Below, piece after piece: positions 45,501 through 57,500 of a DNA stretch of 64,000 bases. The notes below the pieces were generated by a model. That model ran no database searches. It saw only the letters and a list, made by a program, of their open reading frames with translations, and had not been told where the DNA came from. The DNA is taken from assembly GCF_030463565.1 (NCBI RefSeq), contig NC_134643.1, positions 40,028,221-40,092,220 of the forward strand, given 5' to 3'. Every line of letters starts with the position of its first letter. The stretch's first letter is position 1. Source of the stretch: Pelecanus crispus (Eukaryota; Chordata; Aves; Pelecaniformes; Pelecanidae). Both the position numbers and the translations under genes were made by a program.

Positions 45501-48500
45501 TCTTATCTTAGAAACACCTTGAGACTATTAGACTGGAATTACTGTATTAAAAGACAGGACAAGTTAGGGTCTGTTACGTGAGGGCAGGCATCTGGCATTT
45601 GTGATGCATATTAAGATTATGCAGAGTCTTGGCTTACATTTTCAATAAAAAAGTATCTAGCATGTCAGGCTGTAGAGATAACCTTCCAAGTATGACCTGA
45701 GCTCGAGCGATGTCTGCTTGAGGCTGATGTGTCTGAAGTCCAAATGTCAACCTTAACTGTTTAATTACAAGCCATTTTTGTCTGGGGCTTTGAATGGGTG
45801 TTGGGATTGGTACCGAATCCCATGGGATTCATAATTGAGTAATACACCTGTATTACTTCTGAGAAGAGGGGATGCTTACAAAAGAAGAACAGATTGGGAA
45901 ACAGGCTTCAGAAGGAAAAGAAACAAAAAGCGTAAAAGCAATATTTTTGGAAAGTCATTTTTCAGTATGTTCTTGTACTGGTGGATATGACAGTGTTATT
46001 GAATAGTAAATTAATTGCTATGAAAGATGATTTTGTTTGCTTGATCTCTCAAAAATTAATCTTGGTCTTTAATATGGCACCCTGGATTGAGGGCTGGATA
46101 AACGTGATCGGCCATTGTCTGACTATTCTGTACAGGGCAAGAAACTGAAAAACACATAAAATGCAGCTTCACTTCTATTTCTCCCTTCATTAATGTTTGG
46201 CTTTTGTGAATTTTATGGGAGAATGTTTGAAAAACTCTGTATTTCTCTTCCTGCTTGAAAGTTGTTCTAAAATAAACTCAGAGCAGTGATTAATTTTTTT
46301 TAGAATCATAGAATCATAGTATCATTTAGGTTGGAAAAGACCTTTAAGATCATCCAGTCCAACCATTAACCTACACTACCAAGTCCACACTAAACCAATC
46401 AAGGGTAGACTAGACTAAACCATGTCCCCAAGTGCCATGTCTACCCGTTTTTTGAACACTTCCAGGGATGGTGACTCCACCACCTCTCTGGGCAGCCTCT
46501 TCCAATGCTTGACCACCCTTTCCGTAAAGAAATTTTTCCTAATTTCCAACCTAAACCTCCCCTGGCACAGCTTGAGCCCATTTCCTCTCGTCCTGTTTGC
46601 TAGCTACTTGGGAGAAGAGACCAACACCCACCTCACTACAACCTCCTTTCAGGTAGTTGTAGAGAGCAATAAGGTCTCCCCTCAGCCTCCTCTTCTCCAG
46701 ACTAAACAACCCCAGTTCCCTCAGCCGCTCCTCATAAGGCCTGTGCTCCAGACCCTTCACCAGCCTTGTTGCCCTTCTCTGGACACGCTCCAGTACCTCA
46801 ATGTCTTTCTTGTATTGAGGGGCCCAAAACTGGACACAGTATTCCAGGTGCGGCCTCACCAGCGCCGAGTACAGGGGGACAATCACCTCCCTGCTTTTTC
46901 TGGCCACACTATTCCTGATCCAAGCCAGGATGCTGTTGGCCTTCTTGGCCACCTGGGCACACTGCTGGCTCATGTTCAGCCGGCTGTCTACCAACACCCC
47001 CAGGTCCTTTTCGGCCAGGCAGCTTTCCAGCCACTCTTCCCCAAGCCTGGAGCATTGCATGGGGTTGTCGTGACCGAAGTGCAGGACCCGGCACTTGGCC
47101 TTGTTGAACCTCATCCAGTAGGCCTCGGCCCATCGATCCAGCCTGTCCAGGTCCCTCTGCAGGGCCATCCTACCCTCGAGCAGATCGACACTCCCACCCA
47201 ACTTGGTGTCATCTGCAGACTTAACTGAGGGTGCACTCAATCCCCTCATCCAGATCACAGATAAAGATATTAAACAAGGCTGGCCCCAAAACAGAGCCCT
47301 GGGGAACACCCTCGTGACCGGCTGCCAACTGGACTTAACTCCATTTACAACTGCTCTCTGGGCTCGGCCACCCAACCAGTTTTTTACCCAGCGAAGACTA
47401 CGCCCGTCCAAGCCATGAGCTGCCAGCTTCCCAAGGAGAATATTATGGGAGATGGTGTCAAAAGCTTTGCTAAAGTCCAGGTAAATGATATCCACAGCCT
47501 TTCCATCATCTACCAGGCGGGTCACCAGGTCATAAAAGGAGATCAGGTTGGTCAAGCAGGACCTGCCTTTCATGAACCCATGCTGGCTGGGCCTGATCCC
47601 CTGGTTGACCTGCACTTGCGTGTGGAGTTCACTCAAGATGAACCTCTCCATCATCTTCCCCGGCACCGAGGTCAGGCTGACAGGCCTGTAGTTTCCCGGG
47701 TCCTCCTTCTGGCCCTTCTTGTAGATGGGCGTCACATTGGCAAGCCTCCAGTCATCAGGGACCTCCCCTGTTAACCAGGACTGTTGATAGATGATGGAGA
47801 GTGGCTTGGCGAGCTCCTCCGCCAGCTCCCTCAGTACTCTCGGGTGGATCCCATCTGGCCCCATAGACTTATGAGCATCCAGGTGGTGTAGCAGGTCATT
47901 AGCTGCTTCCTCCTGGACTATGAGGGCTCCATTCTGGTCCCCATCCCTATCCTCTAGCTCAGGGGCCTGAGTACCCTGGGGATGACTGGTCTGGCTGTTA
48001 AACACAGAGGCAAACAAACTTTTTTTAAAAAAAAAGCCTGTTTTTTACAACATCAGCATAGCTAATGAAAGGACTACTTAAAATCTGGGAAAGTGTCAGT
48101 TTTTCTTTGTTGACATCATTTGGAATATAATGTAAACAGTGGAAGTAAAATATGTAGCTGTTCTCATCAGGGAAGGATGATGACCTAACTAAAAGCTACT
48201 GACATTTTTAAATACAATTTTTCTCCTTTTTATTCTATAACTAACATAAATGGTACTTGGATCGCTAAAGAGGTAACTAATCCAACGCTGAATGTGATTT
48301 ATATGATAACAAATGGTGGAAACTGAGAATCTTGACTCCTGAGCACTGTGAATACCCTGTATCCTTTTAGTAATAATTATCTGACTATCTTTTTGTCAGG
48401 TTTATGGCTACTAATGACTTGATGACAGAACTACAGAAAGATTCTATCAAGCTGGATGATGACAGTGAAAGAAAGGTGGTGAAGATGATTTTGAAATTAC

Positions 48501-51500
48501 TGGAAGATAAAAATGGTGAGGTGCAAAACTTAGCTGTCAAATGGTAGGTATTCTTTTTCTATGGTGTAAAGAATTGTTTAATGACTGAACAACATAAAGC
48601 ACTTTTGAAAAACTTGAAGGACCACTGCTACGCAGAATAATTGTGAAATTGATGTCCACAAAGGAACTCTTGTACTTGTAGGCTACCTGCCTTAATTGTT
48701 GTTTCTTACAGAACTATCTTTTGTTGACATTGGGATTAACATTTGGGGTTTCAGGTGACAAATAGCACGCACACAGTCCTTGCTGAAAGTATATGAATGA
48801 CATGCTTGTTCTTTGGTTATAATTCTTGAATGCTAAATAGATTTTAAAAGATTATAATTCATTGGTAGTTGCCACATTGAAATTTGACTGTAAGAAGGTA
48901 GAGGGTGCGTAGGGGAAGAATTGTAGTATTGGAGTAGTTTTCAAGCAGAGATAAAAACATAAAAAGGTAAATATATGGTCTTGGATATCAAATATGGAAC
49001 CTCTTCACTAACATTCAGAATACTGTGTTAATAATGGTTTTACATGCTTTACAGGAACTGTAAATGTTTTATGGGGTCAGGGTGCAGTTACTTGCATTTC
49101 AGAGACTTCTGTTGCTTCAATACCCTTTCTTCCTCACTTTATTTAACTTTATATGTGGTGTGGCTTTTCCAGAGCGCCCTTTGAAGAGGTGTTACGTTTA
49201 TTATGACTGACTTTTTGTTCTTGGTTGGCCCTTCTATCTTTTTGTGCCCTTTAAGGAGGTGCTATCTGTTACGAAGCTTCTAGTGTTCCTGAGAATGTTT
49301 CTTGTTCATGAGCTCAGTTTTTTTGGTTGTTTTTTTTGTTTTTTTAATATTCCGTTTATGCGACTTACATTCTGTGAGGCATGGATTGAAAGGGAGCTTG
49401 GGACAGCTTTGAAGAGAAGTTTCACATTGTGACCGGCTGAGTGAGTTTGTTTCAGCTTGTTAGTCTTTACAGTTTGCCCTATCAGACTAACAAACCAGAA
49501 AATGAAAGCTTGTGTGTACATTTGCTTGTGTATTTAGAAGCAGTGCTTGCTTCAGTTTCTGAAATATTTTAAGTGATGGTAACCAAAACCTTGCACAGAG
49601 AAACTAGTGTAGGAATAGCAAGTTTGAAGCCAAAGCTTAATATTACCAATATAGTAATATATTTGTCACTACTTTTTCACTACTCTTACCAGGGTTGCAG
49701 TGTTGTTAAAATGTGTCTCCCCGACGTGCCTTTTTTTTTTTTTTTTTTTTTTTAAATGTCATGTTTCTTTGAATTCAAACTTCTGAAATGTCAAAGTTCC
49801 TTGTGGTACAGCTTAAGTTCTATGGCTTTGAAACAGATTGCTTGTACTCAGTCAGTAGAGTAGATAATTATGAAACTTGGCTCAGGCTTAGAATTGTCTT
49901 TGTGTGAAATAACGTTTTGTGGAAAAGTTACGTTGCAGCATACGTGCAGTACTCATCTTTAGTGTACATCTGTCATGGTTTAACCCCATTTGGCAGCAAA
50001 GCACCACACAGCCGCTTGCTCACCACCGCCCGATGGGGGAGAGAATCGGGAAATGCTTTAATGGTTGGACTTGATGATCTTAAAGGTCTTTTCCGACCTA
50101 AACAATTCTATGATTCTATGGGGAAAAAAAAAAAAGTAAAACCGATGGGTTGAGATAAAGGCAGTTTAACAGGACAGCAGAGGAAGAGAAAGTGATAATA
50201 ATGATAAAAGAATATACAAAACAAGTGATGTGCAGTGCAATTGCTCACCACCTGCTGACTGATGCCCAGCCAGTCCCCGAGCCCTGATCGCTGCCCCCCC
50301 AGCCACCTCCCCCCAGTTTATATATACTGAGCATGATGTCATATGGTATGGAATAGCCCTTTGGTCAGTTTGGATCAGCTGTCCTGGCTGTGCTCCCTCC
50401 CAGCTTCTTGTGCACCTGGCAGAGCATGGGAAGCTGAAAAGTCCTTGACTGAGTGTAAGCGCTACTTAGCAACAACTAAAACATCAGTGTGTTATCAACA
50501 TTCTTCTCCTACTAAATCCAAACCACAGCACTATGCCAGCTACTAGGAAGAATATTAACTGTATCCCACCTGAAACCAGGACAACATCCTTAAGTTATCC
50601 TGAAGTTTAGATTATTGCACATAGACACAACTTATATATCACAATCTTTAACAGCAATGTTAGAATTTTGGATCTAAAGTACAAGTAATATTTATTAAAA
50701 CATTAAAGAAAGATTGCAAAGGGAAGAGAATGAGAAAATAGATGGCTGCCTGTGTATGTGCACATTTGCATCTGTCCCGTTCTTTTCTTATTAACCATTC
50801 TTCTATTTTTAAAGTTTACTTTGATGTGCTGATAAAATTCTTGGATTTAATTAAAATGACAGGATCTATTTAAAGTCTGGAGTCTTTCTGAGAAATCCAA
50901 ATAATATTAAACAGTGTTAAATTTACTGTAGTGGGACAGGAAACGTAATGGAAAAAATTTCAGCTAAATTGTGAACATTCATCTAGAATATGTATATTCT
51001 TGAACGTACCAGGTTTTTTTTTTGGCATCCCAATCACTTGCAGATACGCTTTGAGGACACAAAAAACCCACCCTAAAAGAGTCTTCTCATCTTAAGGCAG
51101 CTTATACTCATGGTATTGTTCCATGACAGTTTTAAGCCAGTCTTAAGCTAATGCTGCTGCTGCTGCTCTGCTGTTCTTGCCTTCCTTGTCCCTTTTCTTG
51201 TACTGTTGCTTATCTGATGTTGTGGACTGGTTTGGGGACTTAGTTTTATTCTGGCTTAGCGTACTCCTCCTGCAATCAGATGAGCATTGGTAGAAACAGT
51301 GGGGGTGAAGGATGAGAGAGGTTGAATGCTGTTACACTGGAGTTTTTCTAAGATAGTTCAAGCTGATCTAAAGTATTCCATCTACAACACGGGGTGTAAG
51401 CCCGATTTGTCAGGAAGTTAAATTCAGCCAGCATATTTTTATTGACTTTTTGGGTTTTAAATATTTTGTGGTGGTGTTCTTTACTTGTGTATTTCTGTTA

Positions 51501-54500
51501 TGGATTTGCTGGCACCTTCAGCTGAGGAAACAATAAACTGTGTTTAGATCTCTATTAATTTGAATGCTCTGGTGAACTTTAGAGACTATCAGCAGGAACT
51601 TTCATCAGACTGGTACTTGATGACCCATTTAAGTATAGATTCCTCCTCTCATAGTAAAAGGATTTAAGACAACCCTGTGTACCTTTGAATCTGTATTTGA
51701 GACAGATTTTTCCTCGAGGAAGGGAGGAAAGATTTCCAGTTTGTTAGGGGAGCTTCCTCTACAGGTAGATCAATGGAAACACTGTGAATGGCAAAGATAC
51801 TGACCACTCCTTGAGCAGGTAAGAATCTCTTGCAGGAGGATTCCTCTTTCAAGGTTTGATTCTTGAGGTCACTGAACAGAGCAGATTTAAAACGACTTGG
51901 AGCAGCCTTAAAGCAGCATTTATTTTTAGGCAAACATAGCAACAAGTAAGCAGTGTTCCTGGTTTTGCCTTATTCACTGCTTGCTTTCACATTTGGGTAG
52001 GAAGGGCCCTATTGGTTAAAATGCTGATGAACTTGTTTCTTACTACCTCTTCAAAGCACACTAGTGATTTTGTTCTTGATCCTTTCAGTTATATTACACT
52101 GGTTTTGGGCAGGATAAAACATGTTTTTGTTTGGTCAGCAGAAGTCAGGCTGAGAGTTCATGGATATTTGGGTAGCTGCCTTGCAAGATGATTGTGCAGT
52201 TCATTTCTGAATAAAAATGAAAAGTAATGAGCTGCGTTAGTACTCTTGGAGTAAAAGTCAGCCTGCTCTAAGCTTTGACCCTACAGAAGGGAATAGAGTG
52301 TATTTGTCAAGCTTCTGTTATTGCAGGCAGTAGATGCAAACTAGGTCAGTAACTGCAGGTTGTTCACCTTGTTTTTCTTGAGAGCATGTAAAATTTTAAA
52401 TGCGTTCTTGTTGTCTGCATTTTTTCTGGAGGAGTTGTTTTTTGCTTCATCTGATAGTCACAGGCTGTTTTATAGTCAGCCAATGTAGAAAATGCTATTG
52501 GATATCCTTACAGCATATTCTTAGTTTCAGGCTGTTAGTGTAGTCCAGCATGGTATCCTGTGCACCTTATGGCAGTAGTAGTTATACTGCCTGTAGCTCT
52601 ATCCAAGATTATGTGCATCTGGATTAGACAAGCAGTATGGTTCGTCTAAGTATAGGTATTGTGTTGGATGGGCTGTTTGTGCTTTGTCGTTGATAATGTT
52701 GGTAAAGTTCTGTTGGCCCAAATTGCACATGGTTTCATATGTTCAGTGTTGCAGTTTAAGGATGAACTGCTTCTCATTTTGAGCAGTTATCTATGATTTG
52801 ATATTCTGCCATTTAAACCTATACTTAAAATTTTTATTGTTTCACGCTGTGAACTGTTTCCTGAAACCTGTAAAAACCCAAACGTGCATATATCTCTATA
52901 TATATGTATATATTTGGGGGGAAAAAAAAGTGGGATTAAAGTAAGTACTGTCAGTGATTCCTCCCTTGTGATACTGTAGTTTCTCTGCATTTATCAGTGT
53001 GACTTCTCTGGGCAGTAGTTCAGTACAGGGAACCCTGCTTGATGTTGTGAGTGTGAGTCATTAGTGTGAACAGGATGATGCGCATATTGGATGTTGTGTG
53101 GCTGATCCGGTTCAACAGCTTTAAAGCATTTTGGATGCTGTGGTAATACACTGCTGCACATCATGCTATACTGGTGATTTGAATCAAATTTTTTCCCATT
53201 TGTGAATTTTAACTGTTTCCCGTAAGCAAATGTGCTTATTTGATAGTGATTGAAATATGCCGGTTTGAGGCTATAATTGATTATGAGTTGGTGTCCCTCT
53301 TCCTGATAAGGAGCTACACTATGAACACCTTTATTTTCGAATGTATGTAACTTAAAGGAGACAGTGTGTTAGAGTTGCTGTTTATTTCCATAGGCAGCTG
53401 AATGAGCTTTTGACTTCTAAGAGAAACTGGACACAAATTATTGGCTAGTGAAAGGGAAAATATCAAAGAGCACTTAAAACAATATCTGAAACTGCCTTCA
53501 AATGTTTAAAATACATGCTTAAGTGCAAAAGCTTTGTATTCAGAACTGATTTTGTAAAAGAAGGTTATAGTTTATTTTCAACTTCTGATAAGCTTAGTTT
53601 GTAATCTGGGACTAATAGTAAAGTCTGTAAGTGATATCTACTGATTTGAAAGGCCAGAAGAGCTTGAGGCAGTCTTTTTTAAAATTTACTTCATAATTGG
53701 TATGTCAGCTTTATTGAACTAATAGGCTGAATAAATAGGACTGAAGATGCTAATTCAGGTAAAATCTGTTTTAACACTTTCTAGAAACTGTAATTTCAAG
53801 TATTTGTGTGAATGACACTGTCGTTTCAGTAGTTTGGCAAACTTTAAAACATCAGCAAAAAAGTGTTTCCTGTACTTAATTAAGATGGATCTAACTGACC
53901 AGCCTTTGCTGTGACTATTTTAGTTACTCAAATAAATGTGTTTAAATTAGAAGAATTTAGTAGTTGTTCAGTAGCTCAGGTTTAAAAAAAATCCTTACCA
54001 TCGTTTCAGATGTTTTCACTTAGGGAACAACTGGTTTTTGGTGCAGATCCGCTTCTGGTCTGTCAATGTATAAAAGGATCGTGTCAGCTGCAGATCTCTA
54101 GGATGTGGAAGATGTATTTTCATAGAGCTGCACAAGTCATTGCAAACTGCAAAAAGCAGAAGACATGACCTTTCTAGCAGTGAAAGGGAGGATGACATTG
54201 CCACCTGGAATCTCACCAACCAGAGAGCAAACTTGCTCGCTACTGATCAAAAAAGCAAACTTTCAGGATTCCTACTCTGAAGGCTTGATATATTTTTGAG
54301 AAGATACTGTTACTCAGTTTTATATGAGTACGCTTCCATAATTGTATGTGTGCTTGTTCCTGCTTCCTGGTGCTTCTATTTACAGTACTTCTGTTGGACC
54401 ATGCAGTGTTACAGATGTGAAATGTTTTCTACAGATTCTGCACTCTGACCTTTGTATACCGTAGTCCGTTGACTGAAACACACAGAGAATTTCTCTGGAC

Positions 54501-57500
54501 TACTGTGGACAGCCATCATACCTTGGAATTGGGATTGTTTCTGTTCTAGGTGATTTGTGCTTGCATTGCTTGCAAAACAATGTACTATGCAACAAGGGTA
54601 GACGAGCGCAGCAAGGCTGTGAGTAGCTGCTGACTGAGAAGGGTGTGTATTTGAAGAGAAACGAGTGATGTGTCAATGAAACACTGTGAAGGGAAAGCTT
54701 GGCTGAAGAATGAAATCAGGTTGTGGAGAAAGCTGTGAGCTTTTTGAGCAACTGCAGAAAATGTTTCAACTTTTAGGAATGCAGTCAGGGATGGCTTGAT
54801 GTATTTTGAGTCTGGGGGATAATTCTTGGTAATAATCTGTGTGTTGGCAAATGCTTGTGTACAAATTTATCAGGAATTTATCTGTTGGAGGAAAAAGGTC
54901 TTTACCAGTATCAGTGTCCAGAAATTATTTTAATAAGATTGCAGTATTAATTTAACATGATTGAAGTGCTAAAATGATCAGATTAGATTGTGGATATGGT
55001 CCTCTAAACCCCTATTCTCAGGGGTTTAGTAGCTGTGGAGATGGTTTGATGGAATCTAAAGATTCCAGTACAGTGCCCTTTTCCTAAATTAAAGGGCAGT
55101 GCCAGGTTAGGGCCTGAGGTTTGGCTGCTTTTAATACAGGGTGCTCTGTCAGAGCTGTTCATTTCTGCAGGAGTAGGTGTACCTGCAGAAGCAAGTGAGA
55201 AACCATTCCATTACGTCTTCATTTCTGTGCACTTAAAGGGCTTTTTTTTTTTTTATGTCTTTCATCAGATACTAGTCAGTATCTCAATTAACAGTTCTCC
55301 TGAGATTATCTGTATGCTGTATCTTCTAGAGATGTTGTACCAAAGTCATTTTTGTGTATTTATTTTTAAGATCTCTGCGTATCTCCATAAAATACTCTGC
55401 AAAATGAGTAAATTGCAATCTTCCTGAATCTGTGACATTGGGGTGATCGAAACTGAGTTAGTTTTATGTGATATTTCAGTGCAGGGTTTTGGTAAATAAG
55501 TTTTTGCCTTTGCTGCCTTTTTTTTTTTTTTTAGTTATTCCCAAATTGCTAGTATTTTCAGCAGGTTTTACCACACGAGTAGGGTGATGATGGGTAAGGA
55601 AAGAAGGAAACCAAGCAGGTTACAGTTTGTGAAGGAATGCATGGAAGGCAGTAGGTGTGATTGTCTCGGGAATTGCGTATTCCTGGGTGTTAGTCTAAGT
55701 GCTGTGCCTCGAGTGCAAACACTGTTCAGAGTTCATGGGGGTAAGGCATTATGAGCATGGCCATTGAAAGAGAAGCTCCTAAGTGTGCCTAACATGGTGA
55801 CAGACCACTAATGCCAAAACTTTGAACTTTACTCTGCTTACTGTCGTATTGTAAGTCACACTTAGTGCTTGAATGCAAGGGCTTGCTTTATATAATAGAC
55901 AAATCTCCTTTGTCCATGTCCTTCTTCTGTCTGCACTTGTTGCTTGCTGCCTTTTGTTTCTTTTTGGGCATTTTTAATGATAATTAGCTCTTGCTGCTGT
56001 GAATTCTTGGACCTGGGAAAGAAGGGTAGCAGCAGTGGGGTACATAAAACAGGTTTTGGGATGGAAGATGTACTTTGGTTTTGTCCTACTGTATAGAGCC
56101 ATGTCTGCTAGCTGATCTCAGCCCTTTGAGTCCAGCTGGAATTACTGCCTTGCAGTCTTCTGAACCTGAGCCTAGTCTTCCAGTCTAGCTCCCTCTAACA
56201 CCTGTGTGTAACAGTTTAGTTTGAGCTGTTGGAACACTGTCGTTTTTTTTTTTTTTTTTTCCCCAGGAGTGGAGAAAATGGGTGGCCAGATTGGGTGGAA
56301 CAATGATTTTTGAGAGGTCTACAGGTGTCCTGTGGTGTGAGCTATATGGTGGGGAGGGATGGCTTTGGAATGACTGAGAGGGCTTCTAAGGCAGGAAGCG
56401 TGAAAGACGTGGGGAACTCTGAGTGTGTTTGGGAGCCTTTGTAGCAAGAGGAATGGAAAACTTGATGCTCTGAGACTGAAGAGAAGACTGAGTTTCAGAG
56501 GAACTTGGAACATGTGGGTTTGGCTTTGTCCTGTAGGAGCTTCTAAACTGTGTTTGACGAGACTGTTCCTCTTTTTTTCCCCCATCCACGCTCGAAAGGA
56601 CAATTGCACTGACCAGAAGTGGGGATTACTAAAGTGACTTGTTCAAAATGAACAAATTCATTGTCAAGTTTGGCTGTACATTCAGAAGTTAATTCAGTAT
56701 GGTCCAAGGTGCCAAGTCACATTAAAAAATGGTGAGATAATACAAAGCATATATAGGTTAACAAGTAAAATTAATATGAAACAGTATTTCCTTGTTAACA
56801 CCACTTTGGAATTAAGCTACACATCCTCAGATCTCCACTGCTAAAGCAATGCAGGAATTTGCCTTTTTTCCCCAGCAGTACCAGCAAGGTAGTAAACATG
56901 TGGGGTTGTCTTGCTGTCATTCTTGGCAAATACAGTACTAAGCTCCTAAACTAACTTCAGTGCCTTTATGCTGAACGCCATAGCCTCGAGCCTTTCCTTG
57001 TGAATAGTGCTCTGTGGCCTGTGTGTTCCCTCGCAGCTGCCTGGCTGACAGTTTTATTAGCTAGCAGTGAACCCAGGGTCCAGCTGTGTTCTTGGAGAGT
57101 TAGACTTAAACTCCAGAGCCATTTCCTAAAAGAAGAAAAAAATATTTTGCTTGTCATCTTGTACATTGTGTGCTTGTCTCTCAATATATATAAATTAAGA
57201 AAGGAACTCTCCTTTAGACTGTACAGACTCAAGAGTGATTTTTTTGTCTTAAAACACTTGTGGGTTTCTGTAATACAATAATGTGGGGATTAGATGATTG
57301 AGGTACTAAGTGTAAAGTAAGCTTTTGCCTGAGTGGTGTAACTTAATTTGGATTTTGGACTATCTAATTTCAGAATAATAGTCTTCACTGAGAGCTTAGT
57401 ATCTTGCTAGTTTGGACAGAATTTCTGCTTGCCTGTAGATGATCCTGCCCCATTTTTGTGCAGTTGACTTAACGCCTGTGCTTTTTTTAATGTGAAACTT

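Larger units (their letters stand above)
42508..48399 (+). other. CAND1: CAND1 intron 1 (5.9 kb)
   Basis: It runs from GTGGGA to TTTTGTCAG. The first 450 bp belong to the CpG island and are very GC-rich; the rest is AT-rich. It contains a sense CR1 3' fragment (43,453-43,580) and an antisense CR1 with much of its reverse transcriptase frame (46,302-48,019). No other gene is visible. Confidence 0.9.

Noticed and set aside
46422..47228. 268-codon plus-strand open frame
   Set aside because: It is the antisense of the CR1 reverse transcriptase frame; the minus strand carries the recognisable motifs.
56243..56264. T run of 18 followed by CCCCAGG, resembling a splice acceptor in CAND1 intron 2
   Set aside because: The downstream sequence has no CAND1-like coding segment, and exons 2 and 3 join in correct phase without an extra exon.
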